Origin: Inconstantimicrobium porci
GTDB taxonomy: Bacteria > Bacillota > Clostridia > Clostridiales > Clostridiaceae
Length of the DNA: 64,000 bases
Assembly: GCF_009696465.1 (NCBI RefSeq)
Contig: NZ_VULX01000005.1
Span: forward strand, 62,001 to 126,000
Direction of reading: 5' to 3'
Shown here: piece by piece, positions 48,176 to 56,936 of the stretch
How the letters are laid out: every line of letters begins with the position of its first letter
How positions within the stretch are numbered: position 1 is the stretch's first letter
The notes under the pieces: model-generated
Databases searched by the model: none
What the model saw: the letters and a program-made list of their open reading frames with translations, nothing else
What the model was told of the DNA's origin: nothing
Program-made: the position numbers and the translations under genes

Positions 48176-48989
48176 CTTTTATATTTTCCTCCTCAAAAGG
48201 CACCTTTCTTTTCAAATCAAATTGATTTTCTCTTGTTAATACATGCATCTTTACATTATACATGCTCAGAATTTCATCACTATGCTGTTCAGAAACATTA
48301 CTATAAGTCATTTCTGTCCCATCTACCACATACACAGCTCCGTTTCCTATTACCCTCAAAATGCCTTCAGTATTTACGTGTATAGCTGTATCTTCATCAA
48401 TTCCTATGCCAAGAATCTCTGGATTCTGTGCTACTGCCGCTAAAAGCCTGCCTATTCTTCCCCTTTGTGAAAAATGCTGATCAATGATGACATTATTAAT
48501 AAGTCCCAATCCTGGAGCCATTTCAATCGTGCATTTTCTTGGAGACTGTTCATCCATTCCTCCAATAATCATTGTTCCACTCATAACAGATGCACCTGCT
48601 GAAGTCCCAACAAAATAACACTGCCTATTTCCTGCTTCTATTATTTCATCGTATATTGGTGTTCCTCCAAGAATACTAGTTATTCTTAACTGATCACCGC
48701 CAGTAAAGAAAATCATTGCTGCTTTCTTAATAAGATTAACATTTTCTTCTTTGTAAGCATCTTCCCTATTATTTATATCAAGTATCCTTATCTTTTTTAC
48801 ACCTAAACTTGAAAACACTTTTTCATATCTCGTCTTAGCAGCTCTTGGTCTTTCTGTTGCAACAGTTGCCACTACCAGAGTATCTTCTTCTTTATTTATT
48901 TTAGAACATATATACCTTAAAATCTCTTTTCCTTTTTCTTTGTCTTCTGCTCCTCCGATTATTATTAGATTATTTGCTGCAATATTCAA
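48159..48989 (-). CDS. cphB: Cyanophycinase (S51 peptidase family)
   Basis: About 276 residues. NNLIIIGGAEDKEKGKEILR at the N-terminus and the serine nucleophile in FVGTSAGASVMSGTMIIGG, then VIIDQHFSQRGRIGRLLAAV, identify the family. It cuts cyanophycin to beta-Asp-Arg dipeptides. The frame opens at a TTG (49028) with no SD; GGGG with 7-bp spacing supports the TTG at 48989, which gives the usual N-terminus. It is translationally coupled to cphA. Confidence 0.95.
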   Translation of the reverse strand: MNIAANNLIIIGGAEDKEKGKEILRYICSKINKEEDTLVVATVATERPRAAKTRYEKVFSSLGVKKIRILDINNREDAYKEENVNLIKKAAMIFFTGGDQLRITSILGGTPIYDEIIEAGNRQCYFVGTSAGASVMSGTMIIGGMDEQSPRKCTIEMAPGLGLINNVIIDQHFSQRGRIGRLLAAVAQNPEILGIGIDEDTAIHVNTEGILRVIGNGAVYVVDGTEMTYSNVSEQHSDEILSMYNVKMHVLTRENQFDLKRKVPFEEENIKDENHR

Positions 48990-49163
48990 ATCATCACCCC
49001 ACAGTCTAACTCTTGATATTTTATCCAACCGATTAGATAATTATTCATTTTTCTAAAATTCAGTATAAAAAATATAGGCAGAAGTTTTAATTCACATCAA
49101 AACTCCCGCCTATATTTTTTACCAAGTAACCCTATATTAATACATTAAATTATTCAAAATACT

Positions 49164-50729
49164 TTAAGAGATCAGTGCTCTTCCTGGAATTATAAGTTTT
49201 TTGCCAGCCTCAATATAGCTTTCATCTTCTATTTCATTAATTTTCGCTATATTTTCAACTGTAGTATTATACTTCTTTGCTAAATCCCAAAGAGTATCAT
49301 TTAACTGTACTGTATATATTGTTATTGATGCTTTCTTTTTAGGAACCTCTTCATCAAGTTCTTCCACGTCAGTAACGCAGTTCTTGTTTTCTTCTCCCCA
49401 TGCTTTGGCAGTTGTTGTAACAGTTACTTTTACAGCTATTGTATTAGCTTCAATGGCAGCTTGTATACTTTCAAGAAAACTCTTTACAACTATTTTTGTA
49501 TTAAGCTTTACATTATTAATATCAATATTCGCATTAAATGGAACTTCACCTGTTATCATATTAAGATAATCCTCAGAATCAGTTCTGTAAATAACTTCAA
49601 TCTTTACAAATCCCTCAGCTTTTATCTTGCCATCTTCAATCTTTTTATCAACTATTTCTGCTTTTCCCTTAGTATTAATTATCTCTACTGGTACAGAATC
49701 TTCTTCCTTTAGATATAAGTTATCCTTAACAATACTTTCTGACTTACCATCTCCAAGAAGTGCTGCCAGACTTACATCATCTTTTTTGATTCCAATTACT
49801 TTATCAGTCATATAAGCATCATCAAGAATTTCTATTGTAGTCTTATCATATATCTTAATTTTAGCCTTAACAGCTGCACTTAAATTAATAATTCTCTGCT
49901 CACCAAGATCATCGCTATCAAGATCACAGTCTGCCTTATCAAGTTCAAAAGAATCAAGAACTGAAATATCTGGATAAGTATTCTCAAAATCTTCATCAGT
50001 ATTCATAAAAATATCTTCATCAACAGTATACAAATCTCTTGTACCCTTTGCTCTATAAACAATACTAAACTTTACAAAACATGAACATGTTATCTTTCCG
50101 TCAGCTGCTTTAACATCCTTTTTATGAATCATCCCCACACATTTTAAAATAGTATCTATTTCTGGTTTCTCTGTACCTATAGTAATGTTTTCAGTGCCTT
50201 GAAGATCAATTTCTTTGCTAGCAACCATATTATCAAATGTTTCTATTTTCTTCTTCATTTCAACATTCTTCTGACTTTCAATATCCTTTACTAAATCAAG
50301 TGTGTCAGTCTTGTACACTTCATAGATAATATCACATATTCCATCAAGACTTATCTTTCTTTCATTGATAATAGTTGCATAAATATGTTCAACATCGCAT
50401 TCAGCTTCACATACCATATTATGTTCCAATCCAGCTATATCTATATAGTTTGAAAACTTATCATTATAAGTAACACTATGTGCCCCGAGTGTTTCATCCT
50501 CCTTAGCCAAATACATTACATTATATTGTATCTCCCCTTCTACAAGCAATTTGTCCTTTAATATTTCCTTATTAGTTATATATGGCTTACAGTCAACAGC
50601 CAGCACTTTGTAAACATCAGGATGTGTGTCTGGAATAAGATATTCACCTTTTAGAACAGTCTCACCATTGCCTTCGTTAAATAGCTGCTCGAAACTAATA
50701 TTTTCTCTAACAACATCAATATTTTCCAT
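49164..50729 (-). CDS. sipL: SipL-like spore coat morphogenetic protein (DUF3794 plus LysM)
   Basis: 521 residues. DUF3794-type segments recur (about 35-125, 180-300 and 340-430, for example LKGEYLIPDTHPDVYKVLAV and GKITCSCFVKFSIVYRAKGT), followed by a C-terminal LysM domain (YTVQLNDTLWDLAKKYNTTV ... GKKLIIPG, about 470-516). Architecture and length match C. difficile SipL, which binds SpoIVA and is needed to encase the spore in coat. The yabG neighbourhood is also as in C. difficile. The start follows AAAGGAGGTATAGCT. Confidence 0.9.
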   Translation of the reverse strand: MENIDVVRENISFEQLFNEGNGETVLKGEYLIPDTHPDVYKVLAVDCKPYITNKEILKDKLLVEGEIQYNVMYLAKEDETLGAHSVTYNDKFSNYIDIAGLEHNMVCEAECDVEHIYATIINERKISLDGICDIIYEVYKTDTLDLVKDIESQKNVEMKKKIETFDNMVASKEIDLQGTENITIGTEKPEIDTILKCVGMIHKKDVKAADGKITCSCFVKFSIVYRAKGTRDLYTVDEDIFMNTDEDFENTYPDISVLDSFELDKADCDLDSDDLGEQRIINLSAAVKAKIKIYDKTTIEILDDAYMTDKVIGIKKDDVSLAALLGDGKSESIVKDNLYLKEEDSVPVEIINTKGKAEIVDKKIEDGKIKAEGFVKIEVIYRTDSEDYLNMITGEVPFNANIDINNVKLNTKIVVKSFLESIQAAIEANTIAVKVTVTTTAKAWGEENKNCVTDVEELDEEVPKKKASITIYTVQLNDTLWDLAKKYNTTVENIAKINEIEDESYIEAGKKLIIPGRALIS

Positions 50730-50866
50730 AGCTATACCTCCTTTAAAATCTTACTACTAATATATATTGAATGCTTTTTGTTATTATTACTAAATTCTGA
50801 ATTAATGGTGCTGCATTTTAAATCTAAAATTCTTCTATACTTCTACAAAATATTTTCAAAAAAATG

Positions 50867-50895
50867 TTGACATATACATAATCTTGTCGTAATAT
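50867..50895 (+). promoter_or_regulatory. Strong promoter of an orphan small transcript
   Basis: Consensus -35 TTGACA (50867-50872), 17-bp spacer, -10 TAATAT (50890-50895). It points away from sipL on the plus strand, where no gene follows. Confidence 0.7.
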
Positions 50896-50902
50896 AATAA
50901 AT

Positions 50903-50989
50903 GGTTATTGACCATATAACCTCTCATAAATTCTCAATACCCTTTTATACCATAGTTGAAAGATGGCAACCCACCGTCTTTCTTTTTTT
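50903..50989 (+). ncRNA. Candidate small RNA, about 85 nt
   Basis: Starts about 8 bp after the promoter above and ends in a textbook terminator GAAAGATGG-CAACCCA-CCGTCTTTC (50958-50982) plus seven T. The 5' part can form GGTTAT-TGACCAT-ATAACC (50903-50921). No ribosome binding site or credible ORF is present, and no plus-strand gene lies downstream, so it is not an mRNA leader. I do not recognise an RNA family. Confidence 0.6.
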
Positions 50990-51031
50990 GCTCAAATTTA
51001 AGATGAATTTTTAATAAAATTTGAATAAAAA

Positions 51032-51059
51032 AAATCTTGATGATAATTCATCAAGATTT
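51032..51059 (-). terminator. Terminator after veg
   Basis: AAATCTTGATGA / TCATCAAGATTT, 4-nt loop, then TTTTTTTTATTC on the minus strand. Its first bases overlap the veg stop codon. Confidence 0.9.
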
Positions 51060-51294
51060 AACCTGCAAAAACCAATTGGACTGTTTTTGTCAATACATCT
51101 GAATAGCTAAAGCTCACTGTTCTTTGGGTGTCATTATCTAATCTAACTACAAAGATGCTCGGATATACACTTTCAAGAGTTCCATTATTGATCAAAACTT
51201 TTCTTCGTCCTCCATTTGCCTTTAGTGTAACTTTCTCTCCAATGTGTCCTTCAATATCATGTTTGATGGAACACAATGTTCTTGTCTTTTCCAC
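51058..51294 (-). CDS. veg: Veg protein
   Basis: 78 residues. GEKVTLKANGGRRKVLINNG and YPSIFVVRLDN plus VSFSYSDVLTKTVQL are the Veg signature. In Bacillus Veg is abundant, influences biofilm matrix genes and germination; the mechanism is unclear. A GTG opens the frame at 51303 but follows GAGG without spacing; the GTG at 51294 fits the site. Confidence 0.93.
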   Translation of the reverse strand: MEKTRTLCSIKHDIEGHIGEKVTLKANGGRRKVLINNGTLESVYPSIFVVRLDNDTQRTVSFSYSDVLTKTVQLVFAG

Positions 51295-51408
51295 ATTAAA
51301 CACCCTCTTTCATAAGATACATAATATAACATTTTATAGTTTTTGTCAAATAAATATTTAATTGTATCATTTCAAAAAAGCTTTGTCAATGTTAATTTTC
51401 TGTAAATA

Positions 51409-52311
51409 TTATTCAACATACTGTGATTTAGGATATCCTTCTCTGTATTTTCCTCTCGTTTGCAATCCTCCTATGCCTTTATTACCTGTTATTGTGTTTT
51501 CAAGCACATCAGCCATAGATACAACTTTATCTATCCTTGTATACGCAACACGTTCACATACAAATACCGGATCAAGACAGTGAATCAATACTCTGTTAGG
51601 AGAACTTGCAAAATTAGCTCCGGCATCAAGTATGCTTTCATAGCACGACTGGCATGCCCCTGCAAAAATAACAAGTTCATCATAGCTGGAATTATAATTT
51701 CTTAATGCCTTAACAGCATCGATAAAATATTTAGAATTTCTGTAATTATTTAAATCTAAATAATCAGAAGAACTTTTCAAAAAACCATCATGTCCAGTAA
51801 GAACCACTATATCAGGTTTAACTTCTTTAACTATATCAACAATTTTCTCAGGCTGTTTACTTTCATTAACAAGAACACCCACCGCATCAAGATTAAGTTC
51901 CTTATATACTTTTAAACATGCATTAAGATATCCCTCATCTGCATCTACATGAAGTATCTTTCCCGGCCTCCCAAAAAAAAGTTCTTTTTTCTGTTCTATT
52001 TTTCCTGTCTTCACATACCTCATACCTGTCAGCTCTTTATCATCTCTTGAACTTCTTGATGACCTCATATCATCTCTTGATATAATTATCCTTTTTATAG
52101 TATCACTTATTCTGCTGTTAAAAATCTTATCTTTTTTGCCTGCCAGTATATCGTCTGTCTCTTCTAAATCTTCTTCATTAGCATCTGCAATTATTCTTAT
52201 ATTTATACCCTTAAGTACATAAGTATTTGGAGTTCCTGGTTTTATATCTACTATTTCAAAAGAAATATCCTTGCCATATGATTTTCTTACAACTATATCT
52301 CCAATCTTCAT
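51409..52311 (-). CDS. yabG: YabG sporulation-specific coat protease
   Basis: About 300 residues. MKIGDIVVRKSYGKDISFEI at the start, GKILHVDADEGYLNACLKVY, DIVVLTGHDGFLKSSSDYLD and CQSCYESILDAGANFASSPN match YabG. It processes spore coat and cortex-related precursors late in sporulation. The ATG at 52311 has GAGGATAGT; the upstream TTG frame opening is not needed. Adjacent veg and sipL reproduce a clostridial sporulation neighbourhood. Confidence 0.95.
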   Translation of the reverse strand: MKIGDIVVRKSYGKDISFEIVDIKPGTPNTYVLKGINIRIIADANEEDLEETDDILAGKKDKIFNSRISDTIKRIIISRDDMRSSRSSRDDKELTGMRYVKTGKIEQKKELFFGRPGKILHVDADEGYLNACLKVYKELNLDAVGVLVNESKQPEKIVDIVKEVKPDIVVLTGHDGFLKSSSDYLDLNNYRNSKYFIDAVKALRNYNSSYDELVIFAGACQSCYESILDAGANFASSPNRVLIHCLDPVFVCERVAYTRIDKVVSMADVLENTITGNKGIGGLQTRGKYREGYPKSQYVE

Positions 52312-52414
52312 ACTATCCTCTTCAAACAATAATCAATCTGTAATATTATATGCTTAACTTTTTTATACGTTCATATCAGCTTAGTTCTACATTTCTATTC
52401 GATATCACATACTA

Positions 52415-52605
52415 ATCAATAATGTGTATTGTATAATTTAGGAAGAAATTCACGGACTACGCTCCATGAATTTCTGCATTTAATGGAGGACACCTCCAAA
52501 CCTCTGAAACTAAATGATGGTATGTTCGCTTATGCCTTGGCTTAGAACTCCCAAAAGGGAGTTCAATCCCAAATTATACATTATACCTTATACATTATTC
52601 ATTCC
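52415..52605 (-). repeat. Family A hairpin repeat, copy A5 (core 52441-52569)
   Basis: Minus-strand core GGATTGAACTCCC-TTTT-GGGAGTTC, then GAGGTTTGGAGGTGTCCTCC, then a GAAATTCATGGAGCG/TCCGTGAATTTC module ending AATTTCTTCC. Flanks AATAATGTGTATTGTATAAT and (reverse complement of the right) AATAATGTATAAGGTATAAT are inverted repeats. It lies between yabG and cotS copy 1, past the cotS terminator. Confidence 0.8.
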
Positions 52606-52656
52606 CATTAAAATAGGCTTTGATATTTTTACTTAATTATCAATTAGAGTAAAAAT

Positions 52657-52687
52657 AAAAGAGGCTCTCCTAATGAATGCCTCTTTT
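52657..52687 (-). terminator. Terminator after cotS copy 1
   Basis: AAAAGAGGC / GCCTCTTTT hairpin 17 bp past the stop codon, followed by ATTTTTACTC on the minus strand. Confidence 0.8.
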
Positions 52688-52703
52688 ATAAAATACAATA
52701 TAC

Positions 52704-53705
52704 TTATTCCTGACCATATTTCCTCTTAAATTCATTAATAAAGACTGTATATGAATCTCTTTCTTCAACTATATCGTTAACTTTTCTGACAAGATTATTC
52801 TGAAGTATATTAGACTTATTGTAGTAATACTTGTTAGCAAGTCTCCAGAATCTCTGAGGGAACATTAAGAATGCATATATAACTCTATATTCGCTGTCTT
52901 TAAGTGGTACTACTTCATTGTATGATTCAAGAATTGCATCTGCAAATTCCATGTTCCAATCAACTCTCTTAAGTACCTTTACCATGAAATTAGAAATATC
53001 ATAGGCCCTTATTTCACGTTTACAGTAATCAAAATCTACAACATAGACATTACTGTCATCTCCCATTATGATATTATGATAAGTAAAATCATGATGACAA
53101 AATACCTTGCTTTCTTCAGCTTCTGCACTAAGCACAAAATAATCGGATTCATTAATTATATCTACTGCCTGTTTTGCAAGGTTTTTATAATATTCCATGT
53201 TTCTAAGGTAAGCCATATCAAAGTCTGTCTTACTGTTTTTCTTCCTGCACATGTCTCTCATCTTATCAAAGGACTTTATCCTTTTTTCCATTGTTTTAGG
53301 CCATCTTCCTATGTCTGTCTTTAAAGTTGAGTTTTCAGGTGGATCATAACCCTTTGAACATTCATGCATTCTTGCTAAAGTCTTCGCTGCAACCTTGACT
53401 TCATCTATATTATGAAAGTCACATTCCCTGCCTCTTATCCATGAGGATACAGTATATAAATCATCATTTACAGTAGCAAATGGATCGTCGTTCAAAGCAA
53501 GGTCACATTTATCTACATATGGAAATCCATTGTTAATTAAATGCTCCTTTGCTCCATACACAAATACTGCTTTCTGCTGTCCATAATTAAGTTTTTTAAC
53601 ACATTTATCGCCCTTATCAGTAATTGCATGGTATACTCCCCTTTTTGGTTTTAGCTCTAATATTTTCATACCAAACTGTCTTTCTATCTCTGATTCTCTC
53701 ATCAT
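52704..53705 (-). CDS. CotS-family spore coat kinase-like protein, copy 1
   Basis: 333 residues of the CotS/YtaA family, related to choline and aminoglycoside kinases. The catalytic loop is FCHHDFTYHNIIMGD (about 202-216, Asp and Asn present) and the metal-binding motif is VYVVDFDYC. Thus the kinase residues are intact, though substrates are unknown. CotS proteins belong to the Bacillus spore coat, where cotS is linked with the glycosyltransferase-like cotSA, as here with the divergent GT4 gene 103 bp away. GGAGGTGACTGTTT precedes the first ATG. Confidence 0.88.
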   Translation of the reverse strand: MMRESEIERQFGMKILELKPKRGVYHAITDKGDKCVKKLNYGQQKAVFVYGAKEHLINNGFPYVDKCDLALNDDPFATVNDDLYTVSSWIRGRECDFHNIDEVKVAAKTLARMHECSKGYDPPENSTLKTDIGRWPKTMEKRIKSFDKMRDMCRKKNSKTDFDMAYLRNMEYYKNLAKQAVDIINESDYFVLSAEAEESKVFCHHDFTYHNIIMGDDSNVYVVDFDYCKREIRAYDISNFMVKVLKRVDWNMEFADAILESYNEVVPLKDSEYRVIYAFLMFPQRFWRLANKYYYNKSNILQNNLVRKVNDIVEERDSYTVFINEFKRKYGQE

Positions 53706-53808
53706 AAACAGTCACCTCCCGTATATTTATATGTGCAAAAATTATTTATTAACACTTTTATGCATTCTAAAATATAATAATATGTAATCACTATACGAGG
53801 TTTATTAT

Positions 53809-54933
53809 ATGAATATTGCTATAGATGGAAGAGCCGCAAAATGGTATAGAGGCACAGGCATAGGCACTTATACTTATCAAATTATAAACAATCTTAATCA
53901 AATAGACTTTTTAAATAAGTATCAGGTCTTTCTTCCAGAAGATGTACGATTTGATTATAAATTCCGAAACAACTTTTCTCAGATGAAGTCAGCAGAAGAA
54001 TGTAATTCAAACTTCTGGGAAGAAGTTAAAATTCCTAATATACTTCATGATGAAGATATAGATATTTATCATGTCCCACAGAATGGAGTTGGCCTTTCAA
54101 ACTATATTCAATGCAAAAAAATAATAACACTTCATGACATAATACCTTTAAGGATGCCTGAGACATGTTCTGACAGATACCTTAAGATATTTAATAATAT
54201 CATGCCTGAAATAATAAAAAATTGTGACGGTATAATAACAGTTTCAAATTTCTCTAAAGAAGATATCGCAAAAGAATTTAATTATCCTAAAAACAAGATA
54301 TTTGTAACTTATCTAGCTTCAGAAGACTGCTATAGGCCTTTAGAAAAGGAACACTGTAAATCTGCTATAAAAGATAGATATTCAATAGATTCTGATTTTA
54401 TTCTTTATGTAGGTGGTTTTAGCCCAAGAAAAAATATACTTTCACTTATTAATGCTTTTTCTCTTCTTAAAAGCAAGTACAAAAAAGATATAAAACTTGT
54501 GATAGCGGGCAAGAAGGGTATTTCATATTCCATATATAAAAAAAGAGTTTCAGATCTTAATCTCGATTCTTCTGTAATTTTTCCAGGATTTATAAGAATG
54601 GAGGATATGCCTTCATTATACAACTGTGCAAAACTTTTTGTTTATCCATCATTCTACGAAGGTTTTGGTCTTCCCCCTCTTGAAGCTATGGCCTGTGGTA
54701 CTCCTGTAATTGCATCAAATACATCATCACTCCCAGAAATACTAAAAGACAGCGCAGTTTTATTAAATCCTAATGATACAGATAAACTTTATGAATCAAT
54801 GTGCACTGTGCTTGAAGATTGCTCACTAAGAGAAAGACTAATCGAAAAAGGTCTCCAGCATTCATTGAAATACAACTGGAAAAAGACAGCATACGATACC
54901 ATAGAAGCATACAAAAATACATTAGCACGATAA
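53809..54933 (+). CDS. GT4 glycosyltransferase, CotSA-like, copy 1
   Basis: 374 residues. MNIAIDGRAAKWYRGTGIGT at the N-terminus, the linker GGFSPRKNILSLINAFSLLK and the EX7E motif YEGFGLPPLEAMACGTPVIA with both glutamates in place make an active retaining GT4 enzyme likely. The donor and acceptor cannot be told. It is divergent from cotS copy 1, as GT2 is from cotS copy 3, suggesting spore-surface glycan assembly. The ribosome binding site is a modest CGAGG. Confidence 0.9.
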   Translation: MNIAIDGRAAKWYRGTGIGTYTYQIINNLNQIDFLNKYQVFLPEDVRFDYKFRNNFSQMKSAEECNSNFWEEVKIPNILHDEDIDIYHVPQNGVGLSNYIQCKKIITLHDIIPLRMPETCSDRYLKIFNNIMPEIIKNCDGIITVSNFSKEDIAKEFNYPKNKIFVTYLASEDCYRPLEKEHCKSAIKDRYSIDSDFILYVGGFSPRKNILSLINAFSLLKSKYKKDIKLVIAGKKGISYSIYKKRVSDLNLDSSVIFPGFIRMEDMPSLYNCAKLFVYPSFYEGFGLPPLEAMACGTPVIASNTSSLPEILKDSAVLLNPNDTDKLYESMCTVLEDCSLRERLIEKGLQHSLKYNWKKTAYDTIEAYKNTLAR

Positions 54934-54939
54934 ACCAAA

Positions 54940-55140
54940 ATAGATTAGAGAGTAGAACTAAGAGAGAAGAGAAAAAGATGAAACTCCCCCAAGGGAGTTT
55001 CAAGATAAGTGGACACATTCCACTTAAAACTCTTTAAAGCTTGTGGTTTCAGTAGTTTGGATGTAGCACCTCCATTAAAGCTTAGCGAGCTAATTTCATC
55101 CTATTCTCTTATCTCTAATCTCATATCTCTAATCTTTTTC
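54940..55140 (+). repeat. Family A hairpin repeat, copy A6 (core 54976-55101)
   Basis: Plus-strand core GATGAAACTCCC-CCAA-GGGAGTTTC, AAGTGGACACATTCCACTT, TTTGGATGTAGCACCTCCAT and end AATTTCATCC. Flanks AGATTAGAGAGTAGAACTAA (left) and TCTCTAATCTCATATCTCTA (right) are inverted repeats. It fills the gap between the convergent GT4 copy 1 and cotS copy 2. Confidence 0.8.
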
Positions 55141-55158
55141 AGCTTATTGATTAAATAT

Positions 55159-56172
55159 TTATAATAACTTGTCTATAAATTCTTTTCTGCTGTTTTCTTG
55201 ACTTAGCTTGAGATTCATTACAGAGTTGAATGCCTCTTCACTCCAATCTTTCTTTTTGTAGTAGTAATTAAATATCAATTCAATAATATCGTTAGGATAA
55301 CTTAAAAGCACCTTAAGCAGATGCTTTTCTTCATCTAGGAGTGGTGAAATCTCTTCATAATTATCAATAATAGTCTTATACATTTTTATATCGTAGTCTG
55401 AATTCTTTATACTCTTATTTATAAATTGTGCTATATCATTAACTCTGTAATTTATATTGCTATAGTCAAAATCAATAAAATAAGCCTTCTCGTCTTTTAT
55501 TAAAATATTATGATATGCCAGATCATTATGACAAAACACTATAGAATCCCTATTATTATTAATTTTATCCATGTCAATCCTGGTAATATACTCAATACAT
55601 CTTTTCATTGTCTGTATACATGAATCTACATTATCACAAAATTTTTCATCAAAATAATTCTTAAATTTATATATATCAACCATATTCTTAATACTTGTAA
55701 GCATATTTATTCTTTCTGTAAATTTGTGAGCTATATTTTTATAATCTACATCGCTTTTATCTGAGACATATTCTATACCAGCTCCTGCTTTATGAAACTG
55801 AGCAAGCCCTTTAGACGCAATCATTAAATCCATAGGATTTTCGACTGAACACTCCCGTCCTTCAATAAGATTTACAAGAACATAGTATTTCCCATTATAC
55901 TCTTCTACTATTCTGCCAGATACAGACTTCTTATTTGACATCAAAAAACTATAATTTCTTCGTACATAATCTATAGAATTATTTATAAAACTATAGCGTT
56001 TCTTATCATAGTCTATATTCTTTAAAACATATTTATCTTTTCCACTCCTAATTATAAATACTTTTCTTAAAGGATATAAATCATCAACATCAATCCCCCA
56101 TAAATCGAACAACTTAGTATCTAAATCATATTCAGTAAGATACTTTCTATACATATACCTTACTTTATTCAA
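55159..56172 (-). CDS. CotS-family spore coat kinase-like protein, copy 2
   Basis: About 337 residues. FCHNDLAYHNILIKDEKAYF carries the catalytic Asp/Asn and AYFIDFDYSNINYRVNDIAQ the metal site, so the motifs are intact. An ATG at 56196 overlaps the upstream stop codon (TAATG), but GGAGGGTGATAAAT points to a TTG at 56172. Either way it is coupled to the eroded paralogue upstream. The three-gene run cotS3 - eroded cotS - cotS2 looks like one transcript. Confidence 0.85.
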   Translation of the reverse strand: MNKVRYMYRKYLTEYDLDTKLFDLWGIDVDDLYPLRKVFIIRSGKDKYVLKNIDYDKKRYSFINNSIDYVRRNYSFLMSNKKSVSGRIVEEYNGKYYVLVNLIEGRECSVENPMDLMIASKGLAQFHKAGAGIEYVSDKSDVDYKNIAHKFTERINMLTSIKNMVDIYKFKNYFDEKFCDNVDSCIQTMKRCIEYITRIDMDKINNNRDSIVFCHNDLAYHNILIKDEKAYFIDFDYSNINYRVNDIAQFINKSIKNSDYDIKMYKTIIDNYEEISPLLDEEKHLLKVLLSYPNDIIELIFNYYYKKKDWSEEAFNSVMNLKLSQENSRKEFIDKLL

Positions 56173-56195
56173 ATTTATCACCCTCCATCCATACA

Positions 56196-56930
56196 TTACT
56201 TAAAGTCTCTTCTCTTAATATAGTTATTAAGTCTTTTAGTATAATATTCTATTGAATACTCTTTTCTTTTCTCCCTTTTTCTCTCACAAAGTTTCATAAA
56301 GTCTGAAGGATAATCAAGAATTAGATTGATAAATTCAAAACTAGTGTCATCTAATGATTCATTCTGAAGAAATTTATCAATAACTTTATGTTCATCATAC
56401 TTAATATTCTTTCTTCTGCATTTTGTAACAAGATTTATAATGTCCCATTCAATCATATCAAGAGACATTTTCTTTATGCTGTTAATACATAAGCAGTTAT
56501 CAAAATATAAGTTTTCAAGACTAGTATCGCCTAGACATACCTCATTATTTTTCATAGACCTATATATTAATTTCATATAAAAATTATTATCATCAAAATG
56601 AGCAAGTATTTTTTCAGCGTTTTCGAACATAGGGCTGCAGCATTTTACAAGAATCATATCAAATAAGTCATTTGCTCCTTTACGTCTCACTTCTTCAAAA
56701 TATCTGTAATTTCTTTTTTCCTGAACTTTAAGCTTTTGTATCTTCTTACCTATATTGCTCTGAAGGGCAATAAGATACTCACCATCAATGTTTTGCATAC
56801 TCTTATGAAAATTACATATGATATCTACCTGGTTCATTATCTTTTCCTCATCATACTGCTGTTTTATAAAAGACTCGCTACCAATATAATCTATCTGTCT
56901 TTCGCTTAGAAGTTTTTCAATTAAATTCAC
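56196..56930 (-). CDS. Eroded CotS-family paralogue (probable pseudokinase)
   Basis: 244 residues, about 100 shorter than its neighbours. The N-terminal kinase lobe is missing. The region aligned with the catalytic loop reads EVCLGDTSLENLYFDNCLCI, keeping GD and N but not the histidine. The place of VDFDY reads INSIKKMSLDMIEWDIINLV, lacking the metal-binding Asp. The tail FINLILDYPSDFMKLCERKR still matches the YPSDF/FPQRF helix of CotS proteins. The frame is intact and linked to both neighbours by 1- and 6-bp junctions. Relation to CotS is inferred from pattern and place. Confidence 0.6.
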   Translation of the reverse strand: MNLIEKLLSERQIDYIGSESFIKQQYDEEKIMNQVDIICNFHKSMQNIDGEYLIALQSNIGKKIQKLKVQEKRNYRYFEEVRRKGANDLFDMILVKCCSPMFENAEKILAHFDDNNFYMKLIYRSMKNNEVCLGDTSLENLYFDNCLCINSIKKMSLDMIEWDIINLVTKCRRKNIKYDEHKVIDKFLQNESLDDTSFEFINLILDYPSDFMKLCERKREKRKEYSIEYYTKRLNNYIKRRDFK

Positions 56931-56936
56931 TAAACA

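Noticed and set aside
50901-51011. A 37-codon frame in the orphan small transcript
   Set aside because: No ribosome binding site, it would begin at the transcript start, and it runs through the terminator.
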